From positions 26,251,501-26,315,500 of the forward strand of contig JAMJFZ010000239.1 of assembly GCA_026225945.1 (NCBI GenBank): a stretch of DNA of 64,000 bases, written 5' to 3'. The notes beneath the pieces were generated by a model. That model did not search any database. It had not been told where the DNA came from and was given only the letters and a program-made list of their open reading frames with translations. The position numbers and the translations under genes were made by a program. Below are positions 20,384 through 30,212 of this stretch, piece by piece (position 1 is the first letter of the stretch; the number at the start of each line of letters is the position of its first letter). Source of the stretch: Cricetomys ansorgei (taxonomy: Eukaryota > Chordata > Mammalia > Rodentia > Nesomyidae).

Positions 20384-20760
20384 CTGTTTCAGCTACTTAT
20401 TGCTACTTAACAAATCGCCCCGAATTTTTAGTGGTTTCAGATGACAGCCACTTCATCTGCTTTCCGGCTTCAGTGGATTGATTGCTCATTTAGACATTCT
20501 AGCTGTGTCATCTGGTGACTTTGAAAGGGTGGCTGGAGCTAGAGGCATCTGGTTGCTCCCCTAGAAGGCTGGAGGCTGAGCCTCTTCCCTCCTCACAGGA
20601 AACCTCACCTCTGCGAGGTGGAATAAGCATTCCAAGAGAGGCAGAGATAGTGCAGATAGCCCTTAGATCCAGCTTTGGCTGCAGCCTCTCTTCTGTAGCC
20701 TTCTGTTCACCAAACAGTCCCAGCACCCGCCCCTAGGCAAGGGGAGAGAGAATAGGTCAG
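20384..20760 (+). repeat. Old mammal-wide interspersed repeat
   Basis: tgtttcagctacttattgct, acttaacaaatcgccccgaa, tttttagtggtttcagatga and ggtggctggagctagaggc resemble a common mammalian repeat whose copies read taacaaattacc...agtggctt. I cannot assign the family. Confidence 0.45.
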
Positions 20761-21302
20761 CCTCTAGGGGTTGGGGATGCTGGCTAAGACTCTGCAGACA
20801 TCTTTAATCCACCGCAGCTCCTTAAACAAGAGAGTTCTTTTTAGTTTTCTAGGCACAACAAACATTCTGGGATTTCAGGTTCAATTGCCCTTGGAATAAA
20901 CTCGAGTTCATCGGGTAGAGAAAATGTGATGTTTCCCCAGAGCAGTCCAACACGGAGGCTAAAAGCTGCTTCAGTCAGGTTCTGGTTGTTCAAGTATGTA
21001 AACACAAGTACATAGAAACTCTACTGGCCCTTTCAAACAGCACTCTAAAGCCCATGTTTCATCCCCAGTTACTCACTTTTTTTGCTGCAAATCTACAGGA
21101 ACCAGAGGTTGATTCTAAAAGATTTGCCTTCCCTCTGACAAACTCCATGACTTATCTGGAACTGGGATCAAGATGTGTTTGGGTCCAAAGGGCTTTTTCC
21201 TCTTTGCAAGGTAAACAGAAGAAATGGAAATGTGAAGCCAATTATTACCAATTTATTACCAACTGTAGAGGAATATTTAATCCTTTAATCTGGCAGCATG
21301 GC
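20761..21302. other. Unique sequence, nothing identified
   Basis: The frame at 21054-21386 ends in the following repeat and shows no domain. Confidence 0.5.
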
Positions 21303-22060
21303 TGCTCTAGGATAGAAAGAATGTTGGTACACATCTTTAATCCCAGTATTCAGAAGGCAATGGTGGTGTATGCCTTTAGTCCCTAAGATAGAAACAGAGT
21401 ATGGAAGCAGACACAGGAAGCAGAATTCAGGAGTCAGTGTCACACAGGAAGTGACCTCTGAAATGAGTCAGAGTAAAGGACAAATCAGAGGAAGAATTAC
21501 AGAAGAGACAGTTACTGCAGGGTCAGTTATAGCAGTCAGTCACAGAGAGTATGAACCAGGCAGTTACAGTAGGCAGAATGAGGTGAGTAGTCTGAAACAG
21601 GCTTAGGGAGAGACACAGAGGCACATAAGGCAGCTCTGCAGAAGAAGTCCTTATCAGATGAAAGGAGTGAGTTAGTTTGAAGCCCAGCAGAGCAGTTCAG
21701 TCTAAGGCAATCAGAGATTATCAGCCAGAATCTGCCAAAGTTAGAAGAGTTGGTCAGTAATAATAGACAACTCAGAAGGTCAGTTTGAATCAGACAGTTT
21801 GGAGAAGAGTTTGAGCCAGAACAGTGAGTGAGTTGAGTTGAACCAGAAGAGTCAGAGTTTAAAAGGAGCTAGTCGGAGTGGCTCAGTCAGTAGTGGTCTT
21901 GGAGGCTTAAGACTAGATTGTATGGAGGCTGAAAAGCTCCAGGGCTCCTGGGCTCCAGGGCTCTCGGACTAGGACCAGGATTCAATTAGCCAAAGAATAA
22001 ACCGACTTTTGAACCTGGATCAACAGCTATATCTGATGGTGAATCGGCAGCTACAACCAA
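21303..22060 (+). mobile_element. Unassigned composite repeat: B1-like head, CAG/AGT-rich body, AATAAA end
   Basis: The head (about 21322-21385) resembles B1, with a second partial copy (tggtggtgtatgcctttagt). The body (21386-21950) is strikingly purine-biased on plus, with recurring cagtcag, gagttag, cagaag and ccaggcagtt words and almost no CpG. The end carries short ctccagggctcctgggctcc repeats and AATAAA (21996-22001). This fits a rodent retroelement transcribed on plus, LTR-like or a SINE/other chimera. No coding domain or terminal duplication is visible. The 78-codon frame at 21370-21606 is probably a by-product of base bias. Confidence 0.45.
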
Positions 22061-22459
22061 CTATCACCAATTTAGTGGAAGTTACAGATTTGCTAGTCAC
22101 TTTCTGCCTGGGTCATCTATGGGGTTTTCAATGCTACTAACATTCACAGTGAACATGCAGTTCATTGCTCTGAGGTATGTTGGCTGACAGGTCCTGGTTA
22201 CTTAGAGTGATAGGGAAGTCTCCATAGCCCCACAGTATCTGCACAGTAGACGTGATTTAATAAGGTAACAAGGAGTAACTGATGTGGTGATTGATTGACC
22301 CTACACTGTAGACTAACCACTTCTCTTGCATTTTACAATATCGATTTTATATATGACTTCAAACATATTAACTCCCAATTTCTCTAATCTCAGAAAAGTC
22401 CTAATCAAGGGTGTAATAATATCCTCTTGAATAGTCTTTTTTTTTTTCTTTCCGTTTTT
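22061..22459. other. Unique sequence, nothing identified
   Basis: AT-rich; ends in a T-run at about 22437-22448. Confidence 0.45.
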
Positions 22460-23170
22460 CTGGTTCCTGAAGAAGAATGCAGCCCCAGATTAGTCCCTGG
22501 GAAATAGCTTTCTAGGTTCATTTTAGGGCAGCTCTTCGGGGTGGAAAATCTTCCAGACTTTGATACTCTTGGGGAAGATATGCAAATGCCTGCCCCAAGG
22601 TTCTGGTTCCAGGGGAAGAAGGGCTTTGTGGTTTGCAGCAGGCAGTGCTGCGGTACCCCCGGCTGTGCGGCTGGGGGCTGGCAAACTTCAGGAGAATCGG
22701 GGTGGGGGTGGGGGACTCTGTCTACAGTCGGCAGAAGTAACATGAGGGTCCCCACGTATGTGTGAAATCGTGGGGCCTCGAAGCCTCGTTTGACCCACCC
22801 CTCAGGCTCAGGCTGGCCATGACGTCATCTCCGCGCCTCACCCCGGGAGGTCAAGGCCAGGGAGGGCAGAGGCTGTCACTGTTTAACGTGGATCGCTTAG
22901 CACCTCGCGTTCCAGGAGCGTGCTTGGTAGGCCACCTGCGGCACAAAGGACAGGAGAAAACCACCAAGGCATGCACCCAGGCCAGGGAAGGCCACTGTGT
23001 CCGCAGCCGGTCCCAAGGAAGCGACTGGAAGTTTCCACCCAGCTCCAGGGATCCTCTGACACTCCGCACGCCTCAAGCATGGTTTCAGAAAACCGATGGA
23101 AGAGCAAAATACAAGACACGTCTCTTAAACTGGCAAATTCCTAAAATCCAGTTAGGAACAGGATATGAGA
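22460..23170. promoter_or_regulatory. GC-rich unique block with consensus CRE
   Basis: Repeat-free and GC-rich, with more CpGs than its surroundings. It contains the full cAMP response element TGACGTCA (22820-22827) and a G-rich run (ggggtgggggtgggggac, about 22701-22718). Frames on both strands (116, 137 and 78 codons) overlap and have no domain. Candidate enhancer or minor promoter. Confidence 0.4.
22820..22827. promoter_or_regulatory. Full CRE palindrome TGACGTCA
   Basis: Perfect 8-bp CREB/ATF site, flanked by gcca and tctccgcgcc, within the GC-rich block. Confidence 0.6.
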
Positions 23171-23539
23171 TCTAAACTAAGTTGAACATTTACCTTATTT
23201 AAAAGTGTAGCGAGAACAGAAGTAGACAAGGACTTTGATGGAACTGCGGAGGGAGAGCTTGTGTTCTGTTCAGAATCCTATCTACACACAGAAAAATCTG
23301 TTCTTTCATACATTTTTGTTTGGCATAGGAGAATACTAAAACAACAACAAAAACGAAACGAGCAAACAAACCACTTACACGCCTGCTTTGTATCGGATCG
23401 CTGGACTCAGCTGAGTGTCAGCGGCTCCCTGGACAGAGCTGTCCCGCGCTGGGCAGTGACTGCCCGAGGGTCTATACTTGGAGGCTTGACAGAGTGCTTT
23501 TGTATGTTGAAGATGAATTCTCCCGGTGGGAGTGGGCCG
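23171..23539. other. Unique sequence, nothing identified
   Basis: No repeat; the short frame at 23261-23554 overlaps the following SINE. Confidence 0.5.
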
Positions 23540-23721
23540 ACACATGTTGTGTAGCTCAGGCTGCCCTTGAACTCACAGCAATCCTCCGGCCTCAGTCTCC
23601 CTCGTGGCGGTGGGATTGCAGGCTTGTGCAGCCACATCGTGTTTTATGGGGTACAGAGGATGGAACCCTGGGCTTCAGGCGTGCCAGGTAAGCACTCGAC
23701 CGAGCCACATTCCCAGCCCCA
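23540..23721 (-). repeat. B4-type SINE (B1 + ID fusion), minus strand
   Basis: A reversed B1 part (gtgtagctcaggctgccctt, gaactcacagcaatcctccg) is followed by a reversed ID part (ggatggaaccctgggcttc, gccaggtaagcactcgaccg, agccacattcccagcccc), the B4 layout. Confidence 0.8.
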
Positions 23722-24275
23722 CGGTGAGATCGCGGAAGTAAACAGAATAATAGAAATCGTCTTTGTTTCCGTGGTTTCGAACACAGCACTCAGACTCTTC
23801 TCGGAGTTACAAATCCAAGCGAGACCAGTGTTGGAGAAGCGGTCCCAGAAGTTTGCGCTTCAGAACCGCAGTGAGAACATTGTGTAGTGGGAAGTGTTTC
23901 CCCACAAGGCTGCGGAGAGGGTTCCCTGTTAAAAAAACGCTTTGGGAAACTTTTCCTAGCCTCCCTGTTGGAGATTCACAACAACATCAACATATTAAAG
24001 CCTCGTAAATTTATGCCTAATTGCTTCTCAGGCGAAGGTTCCAAAGCAACTCAAAGGGCCACAGTTAGCTATCCACCTGAAAATGGCACGCATATTTAGA
24101 CAGCAGCCCCTCCAAGTCTTCAAGTTTTAGTTCCAGGTGACTCGCACTTCCAAGTGCAAAAACTGTAACACTTAGATCACCGAAGGGCATGGGCACAAGT
24201 CTGTGTGACCTTTAGAGATACAGCAGAAACATGCAAATTGCGTTTGCTTGTTTAAAGGCTTTGTAAAATTTACAA
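23722..24275. other. Unique sequence, nothing identified
   Basis: Moderate GC; frames at 23567-24099 overlap and lack domains. Confidence 0.5.
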
Positions 24276-24435
24276 CATGTGCCAGACATGGGAATGTGTG
24301 TGCACATACACTAAGTTCCTAGAATTTTCCTCTGACCTCCAGGTGCACAGCAGGGTACACACCTCCGCCCCCACTGTGCACAAGTGCACAGGCATGTGCA
24401 TGCACAACACAATAAGAATAATAAAAACAAAAAAA
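24276..24435 (+). repeat. B3-family 3' fragment, plus strand
   Basis: tcctctgacctccaggtgca followed by CA-rich stretches and an AATAAGAATAATAAAA tail; the tRNA head is largely missing. Confidence 0.55.
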
Positions 24436-24514
24436 ATTAAACTTGTACTTGAAAGGACACAATCAAGAAAGTGAAGAAAGACAAAAGAATCAAAATTTAA
24501 AAAGAAGAGGAAGA

Positions 24515-24700
24515 AAGGGTCAGCAAAGCGGCTCAGTGGGTAGCGATCCTTGTCCCGTGTGCCTGGAAGGCCTGTGACGGGAGTTATCTCCAGAATTCTG
24601 CTAAGTTGTCATCTGAACTCTACACTCTCTCCATGGAATGTGTGTGTCTCTCTCTCTCACACACACACACACAATTGTAATGAATAAAATTAAGAGGAAA
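24515..24700 (+). repeat. B2/B3-family SINE, plus strand
   Basis: gtcagcaaagcggctcagtg, gggagttatctccagaattc, a short CT/CA repeat near 24637-24674 and an AATAAAATT tail. Confidence 0.65.
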
Positions 24701-24704
24701 CGGA

Positions 24705-24905
24705 GGGGCTGGTGAGACGGTTCAGCAGATGCTTGCCTTGCAAGCCAGATGGCATGAGTTTGATTCCCGGAACCCACAGAAAGGTGGGCAGAAAGAACCA
24801 ACTCCATGAGTTCTCCTCTGATCTCCGCGTGCATGCCGCGGCCCGCAAGCCCACAAACATCATAACCATGAGTGCACACACTAATAATAAAGAGAGAAAG
24901 TAAAC
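24705..24905 (+). repeat. tRNA-derived SINE (B2/B3 type), plus strand
   Basis: ggggctggtgagacggttca, cagatgcttgccttgcaagc, gagtttgattcccggaaccc, then tgatctccgcgtgcatgccg and an AATAATAAAGAGAG tail. Confidence 0.8.
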
Positions 24906-25329
24906 AGAAAGCTGGGTATGGGGTGCCATAACTGCACACACACACACTTTTTTTAAATCTTTAAAAATAAATAAAAATGAATTTCTAAGCCAAGGCTTGC
25001 GTGTGATGTTCTCGGGAGGATCTGTCACTGGAGCCAACAGGGGGCGCAATGCAAATGACCAGGGATTGATGAACGGAGAAGTGGATGGCCTATCAGTGTG
25101 GCATGCCACTTGGCAATCAAGAGAAACGCAGTTCTGATGCACGTTACTAAGTGAACGGATGAGCCTCAAAAATAAAACGATTTGCTTACTTCAGGAGAAA
25201 ATATGTCGAGTTATGTAAAAAGTCTCCAAAAAGATACATCTATAAAGATAGGAAAAGGTTGTGGTTGTCTGAGGCCAGAGGCGGGGATAGCGTGAGATGA
25301 TCAAGAGAGATAGTTTTATGTGTTTAAAA
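24906..25329. other. Unique sequence, nothing identified
   Basis: A short CA run near 24937-24948. Otherwise unremarkable. Confidence 0.45.
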
Positions 25330-25640
25330 GATTTATTTATTTGTGTGTGTATACACACGTATGTGTGTATGTATGTACTATGTGTATGTATGTATGTATG
25401 TGTATGTGTGTATGCATGTATGTATGCATGCATGTATGTGTATGTATGTGTAGCATGTATGTATGTAAGCATGTATGTGTGTGTTTGTATGTATGTGTAT
25501 GTATGTATATGTATGTATGTGTATGTATGTGTAAGTATGTATGTATGTGTATGTATGTATGTGTGTGTATGTATGTATATAAGTATGTATGTATGTGTAT
25601 GTATGTATGTGTATATATGTATGTGTATGTATGTATATAT
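25330..25640 (+). repeat. ATGT/GTAT-type compound microsatellite
   Basis: About 300 bases of (ATGT)n with TGTG, GCAT and TATA variants. All Cys/Met/Tyr/Val-rich frames (plus) and Thr/His/Ile-rich frames (minus) in this interval, up to 167 codons, are products of it. Confidence 0.97.
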
Positions 25641-25900
25641 GTACCTATGGGCAAGCATGGAGGCCAAGGGATAGTGTTGGATGTTCTCCATCATTTTCTG
25701 CCTGTTCCTTTGAAGCAGAGTCTCTCAAGACTCTGGTTCTGTTTTCTCAGCTAGACTAGAAACCAACAAGCCCCAGCAATCCTCCTGTCTCTGCTCCCTT
25801 CCCCATGGAACTGGGGATGGATGGGTGCTAGGATCCAAACCTCAGTCCTCAGGATTATAGTGAGTGCTCCTCACTGTGGAGCCATCTCTCCTGGCTGAGA
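25641..25900 (-). repeat. Rodent B-type composite repeat, minus strand
   Basis: gcaagcatggaggccaaggg, gagtctctcaagactctgg, aaaccaacaagccccagcaa, tcctcctgtctctgctcc and the reversed tRNA-like end aggatccaaacctcagtcct ... gagccatctctcctggc. Confidence 0.7.
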
Positions 25901-26455
25901 GAGAGAAAATAAGCTGTTTGAGACTAAAGGGCTCTGAACTTGAACTTAGGTAATGACATCACAACCCCATAAATCCGCTTAAAATCATTTAATTATACCC
26001 TTTAAAAAGTGAATTTCATGACTTGTAAATTTTACTTCGGTGAGACTGTTTATTTTAAAAGGGCGTTGTCTGTTCAAAGCCATTTGAGGTATATATCCTA
26101 CCTTTGTGAGTGCTATAGCATATTCTAATGCCTTAAAGATCTAGCAGTTCCCTAGCAAACAACAAAACAAAACTCCATTTCATTTTTAATTCATCACAAG
26201 CCAAGTTTACGTGCCAATGGGAAGTTTTTCACTCGCACCAATTAAACTCCAGCAAAATGTTTACAGAAACGTAAGGAAGAAATGATTGAAAGTCGTCATC
26301 TATATCCCTACCCTCCTTTTTCTCTTCCAAGTCCTGGGAATCCAGTAAATGGCATACACTTGACTTATCCTTAAGGGTTTTGTTTTGTTTTGTCTTTAGC
26401 AAAAATAAATGTAATTTATACAATTAGCCCATACACACCAGAAACTGGAGAGGAT
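25901..26455. other. Unique AT-rich sequence
   Basis: No repeat recognised; grades into the following conserved-looking block. Confidence 0.5.
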
Positions 26456-26720
26456 TCACCACCCATCTGTGACAGACACCCATACCGAATTTCTGCCAGG
26501 GGCCGTCAGGCTAAGGCTGATGAGATTAACGAGCGATTGTATTAGAAGCTGAGTGTAATTAATTACACAGTTTAGAGGTTTTCCAGGTTAATTCCACTAG
26601 AAGTACATTGTACAATTAAGGTATTAGGAAGGATTACTGTCAAAAGAAAAGCAGGCATGAATCAAGCACTCAGCTCACCTGTGAATCAGGTTAACGTTCT
26701 GAGCTCAGAGGCCAGTCCTG
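26456..26720. promoter_or_regulatory. Candidate conserved non-coding element
   Basis: Repeat-free block with clustered homeodomain-type cores: the palindrome taattaatta (26557-26566), caggttaattcc, acaattaagg and caggttaacg, plus cacctgtg (E-box). No ORF of size. Typical of developmental enhancers, but conservation cannot be judged from one sequence. Confidence 0.35.
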
Positions 26721-27018
26721 TGTAACAGTGAACAACATACTTGCACTTATTTGGATAACCATAGCCTTGATGGAGAACACACACTAGCCTCCTCATCTTG
26801 GGAACCATCACTGACAATGTCTGAGTGTCCGATGCCTGTTGGTTTTTTTGTTTTGTTTTGTTTTAATGAAAGGGTATTTTTAATATTTTCCTACATAACA
26901 TCTTAATGAACACACTATTTGCATTTTCTCAGCTGGCAAATAAGACACAAAGCAACATTGCCTTGATGCTCGGAGAATCAAGAGCAGTCGCCTGTGTTTG
27001 GGAGGACTTGGTCTCTTA
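26721..27018. other. Unique sequence, nothing identified
   Basis: Contains a short TTTTG repeat near 26845-26863. Confidence 0.4.
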
Positions 27019-27090
27019 TGTCTGTAATACTGTAATTTCTGTAATACTATGGAAAATGTCTGTAATATTGTAATTTCTGTAATTCTGTCC
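27019..27090 (+). repeat. 38-bp tandem duplication
   Basis: Two copies (27019-27056 and 27057-27090) of a unit beginning tgtctgtaatactgtaattt; the second copy is shorter and about 90% similar. Confidence 0.85.
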
Positions 27091-27539
27091 TTGTGTGCCC
27101 CAATGATGCTTCGTAGTGAGGAACACCTTACTGAGTTGTTCTATCATGGGTCCTTGCACAAGTTTGTTTGTTTGTTTGTTTTTTCTACTTTGGTTTTCAG
27201 CACTTGTTCGTATGTTTCTTCATTATTTTGCAGAAGATCTGGTTGAGGGATAGGTTTGGTGTGCTCTTATGGGATGTCCACAGAAGGGTAGTAGCCATCA
27301 GATGTCAAAGCAAGCTCTACTTTGTAATTGTAGTCATCTCTAAAATCTGTTTCCAGGCACTCAGATTTTTGTTCTACGGGCCAACATCTTTCCTCAATCA
27401 GCCTGTTGTTTTACTATCGGGTGGAGTCACTGTAGAGCAGGGAGTATGAGGACAAGTTGATTAGAATCATTTATATATACAGAAGAAGAGCAAGTTCAAG
27501 AGATGTATTAACAGGATGCTCTCTACAGAGAGCTACTGT
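27091..27539. other. Unique sequence with short (TTTG)n
   Basis: A (GTTT)n run near 27163-27181. Frames at 27049-27449 have no domain. Confidence 0.5.
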
Positions 27540-27666
27540 AAGCTGGATGTGGTGGTACACAACTGGGGTGCAAGGACTCGGTAGGCGGAAGCAGGGGGCT
27601 ATATACATATATGAAGTCAGCATGGATTACCACACAGTGAGATCGTCTCAAAAACAAGTAAGTAAA
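27540..27666 (+). repeat. Old B1 SINE, plus strand
   Basis: agctggatgtggtggtacac, ggactcggtaggcggaagca and cacagtgagatcgtctcaaa. Confidence 0.75.
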
Positions 27667-27711
27667 TAAAAAGAAGGAGGAAGAGGAGAAGAAAAAGAAG
27701 GAAGGAAGGAA

Positions 27712-27769
<58 letters not shown>

Positions 27770-27776
27770 AAAAAAG
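27667..27776 (+). repeat. (GAAA)n/(GAAG)n microsatellite
   Basis: GA-rich tail of the preceding B1 expanded into about 13 GAAA units. It yields Phe/Ser/Leu-rich minus frames that are artefacts. Confidence 0.96.
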
Positions 27777-27871
27777 GCCTTATCACAAAACACTAAAACC
27801 CAAACAAAAACCTCGTATATAGTTTTTGTCAAAGAGAGAAACAGATAAATGAAGAGATGTCTTGTTGCACC

Positions 27872-27922
27872 AATGCACTATTTGCAAAGAATATGCAATG
27901 CACTACTTTGCAAAGAATATCT
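27872..27922 (+). repeat. 25-bp tandem duplication
   Basis: aatgcactatttgcaaagaa... (27872-27896) is repeated as aatgcactactttgcaaaga... (27897-27922) with one inserted base and one substitution. Confidence 0.85.
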
Positions 27923-28269
27923 TATAACCATCTCGACGATTAAATAGCTACATGCCGGGACTATCAAAGGATGAAACTTTTATGGTATTCTTCGGGAGAA
28001 GAGACTGACTTCTAGTAAAGCATGCACAGTGTTATTTGTCTCTGTCTTCGCTCCTTCTATAAGCAAGTACCATGATGTTGAGAAGCCCAGCCAGGATTGT
28101 GCAACTATTCATTTTCATATTTAGGAAGGGAGAATAAGCTTTGAGGGATTAGTCCTGGGAACCAAACCCGCAACCTTGTGTATTACAGGCAGGCACTCTA
28201 ACAGGACTCAGAAGACAAACTTTGGTTGAAATTATTTTGGGTACATGAAGCAAAGGAACACATTTTTCC
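27923..28269. other. Unique sequence, nothing identified
   Basis: No features. Confidence 0.45.
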
Positions 28270-28417
28270 CCCCTTTTTGAGGCAAGGTTTTGAGACGTAC
28301 TCCTGCCTGGCCTGGAACTTGATATGTAGACCAGGCTAGCCTCAAACTCACAGGGATCCACTTGCTTCTGCCTTGGGAGTGCTGGGATTAAAGGCATGCA
28401 CCTCCATGCTAGGCAAA
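28270..28417 (-). repeat. B1 SINE, minus strand
   Basis: ttgaggcaaggttttgagac, gatatgtagaccaggctagc and gtgctgggattaaaggcatg. Confidence 0.92.
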
Positions 28418-28510
28418 AGAAATATTTTTTTAATTATAAAATTCACCTTATATTATTCATCCAAATATTAGTTACTCTTAACTGAAATGATCTTTAAAAT
28501 AAAAGTATAA

Positions 28511-28720
28511 GCTGGGTGTGGTGGCACACGCCTTTAATCCTAGCTCTTAGGAGGCAGAGGCATGTGGATCTCTGTGAGTTCTGGGTCAGCCTGGTCTACA
28601 TAGTAAGTTCCAGGACAGCTCCTAGAGTTACATATAGAGACCCTGTCCCAAAAACCAAACAAACAAAACAAAACAAACCCACCACTAGCAAAAAAACAAA
28701 CAAACAAAAAAAAAACAGTC
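28511..28720 (+). repeat. B1 SINE with long A-rich tail, plus strand
   Basis: gctgggtgtggtggcacacg, cctttaatcctagctcttag and ggtctacatagtaagttcca, then an ACAAA-rich tail. It pairs with the minus B1 at 28270-28417 as a head-to-head inverted repeat. Confidence 0.93.
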
Positions 28721-28724
28721 TATT

Positions 28725-29120
28725 GAACAAGAGACCCAGTGTGGTGCTTTGAATGAGAATGGCTAACACAGGCTCATATTTTTGAATTCTTGGTCCAGTG
28801 AGTGGAACTGTTTTGGAAAGGATTAGGAGGTGTAGCCTTGTGTCTGAAAGTGTGTCACTGGGGGGTGGGCTTTAAGGTTTTAAAAGCCCATCCCAGGCCC
28901 ATCCTCTCTCTCCTCCCACTCTATATCTGCCTGCAGCTTGGGAATAAACTGTAAGCTCTCAGCTCCAATGCCAGGGCTGCCTGCCTGCCACCTCGTTCCC
29001 CTCTGTGATGGTTATGGACTCACCCTCTGAAACTGTAAGCAAGCCCCCAATTAAATGCTTTCTTTTATGTTGACTTGGTCATGGTGTCTCTTGAGAGCAA
29101 TAGAACAGTGACTCAGACAC
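28725..29120 (+). repeat. Common rodent interspersed repeat, LTR-like
   Basis: ggaggtgtagccttgtgtct, gaaagtgtgtcactgggggg, tgggctttaaggttttaaaa, gaaactgtaagcaagccccc, aattaaatgctttctttta and tcatggtgtctcttgagagc are landmarks of an abundant rodent repeat. The formal family name is not recalled with certainty. Confidence 0.7.
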
Positions 29121-29664
29121 TCAGTGTCATCAAAGATTAAGCTTGGTTAAGAAGGGTGGAGGGACGACTTTCTGATATGGGCTAAAGTCTGAACCTGTGT
29201 CCCAAGTTCAACAGCGGGCTTCTGCACAGAGAGCAATCCACAGCCTGCTGCTTTGACACCCCCCCCCCTAAATGATTCTGTAAGCCAACACAGTGCACTT
29301 AATCCTCTCCACAATTTCCCCTAAGCCTGAGCCATTTTTGAACCTATAGCCAAACCTGTACTGATATCAGCACTATTCCATTCAGTTTGTGATCTTACTG
29401 CTTCAACTTCGCAGCTCCACTTACATTTTCCTGGTGTTCTTTCCCTAGTTTGAAAGCCTCTCCCTGGAAGCCAGCCTTCCGATGGTATCCACTCTCCACA
29501 AAGTTTTCACTCATAATTCTAGATGCGAACTGACCTGGAACTGGGAACACAAACTTGGGGAGAACTGTCAAGGGTTAAAAAAAAACAAACAAACAAACAA
29601 AGAAACAAAAAGACCCCAAAGCACTGGGGAAATCGGAGTATAGACTGAGGAACTGGGAACACAA
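29121..29664. other. Unassigned sequence upstream of ERV gag remnant
   Basis: Contains a C-run (about 29260-29268), an A/CAAA-rich run (29577-29612) and a 16-bp direct repeat ggaactgggaacacaa at 29537-29552 and 29649-29664. No LTR or primer-binding site recognised. Confidence 0.5.
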
Positions 29665-29679
29665 CTGGACTCCTTCCCA

Positions 29680-30138
29680 GTGACAGAGAGAAGGATTTTC
29701 CCCGGAGTAGATCAAAGGGGGAAGATTGTACAGGAGGATGGTCCTGTTAGGAAAATAAGGGAAGAGTCTGTACAGGATAATGATCAGAAAAGGCAGCCTA
29801 GGGTCACAAAATCACCTTCAGCACTTCCGGTAGTGATCCAGCATATTCCAGCTGATAAGGATCATCCCCAAGATTATAATGAAACAAAATGGCATCCAAT
29901 AGAAATGAGGGACTTAAGGAAATCGAAAGAAATTGTGGTATTGTATGGCATGTACTTGCTCTATGTGAAGCAGGTCCTGAATAACTGGGCACTGCAATAC
30001 CAGATAGTCCCATTCAATTGGAAAGGGCTAGTATCAGCTATACTAGAGGCAGGTCCTCAGCTTCAATGGTTAACCTGGTGGAGGGAAGAAGCAAAAAATA
30101 TGGAACAGAATAGGGCTAAAGGAATAAATATAAACTGA
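29680..30138 (+). pseudogene. ERV gag remnant, part 1: capsid N-terminal region
   Basis: A 152-codon frame closed by TGA. Its second half (from about residue 65) resembles the capsid N-terminal domain of betaretrovirus-like Gag: a WHPIE-type start, a helix with YVKQVLNNWA and a C-terminal WWREEAKN motif. The first half is charged (Glu/Lys/Arg-rich) and does not clearly match matrix. It would normally be cut from Gag by the viral protease and form the core shell. Here it is non-functional: the frame stops before the capsid C-terminal domain, which continues in another frame. No promoter or LTR is attached. Confidence 0.8.
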
Positions 30139-30212
30139 AATGAACTCCTTGGTATGGGAAGGTATGCTGAATTACAAGAACAGATTATGTTTGATGACTT
30201 GTTCATATAGCA

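Noticed and set aside
22405..23175. 116- and 137-codon frames
   Set aside because: Opposite-strand overlaps in GC-rich DNA without recognised domains or splice context.
24515..25169. Minus ORFs of 114-159 codons
   Set aside because: Composed of reversed tRNA-derived SINEs and CA repeats.
25191..25754. Long Thr/His/Ile-rich and Cys/Met/Val-rich frames (up to 167 codons)
   Set aside because: Direct translation of the ATGT-type microsatellite.
27523..27832. Phe/Ser/Leu-rich transmembrane-like minus ORFs
   Set aside because: Translation of the (GAAA)n tract.
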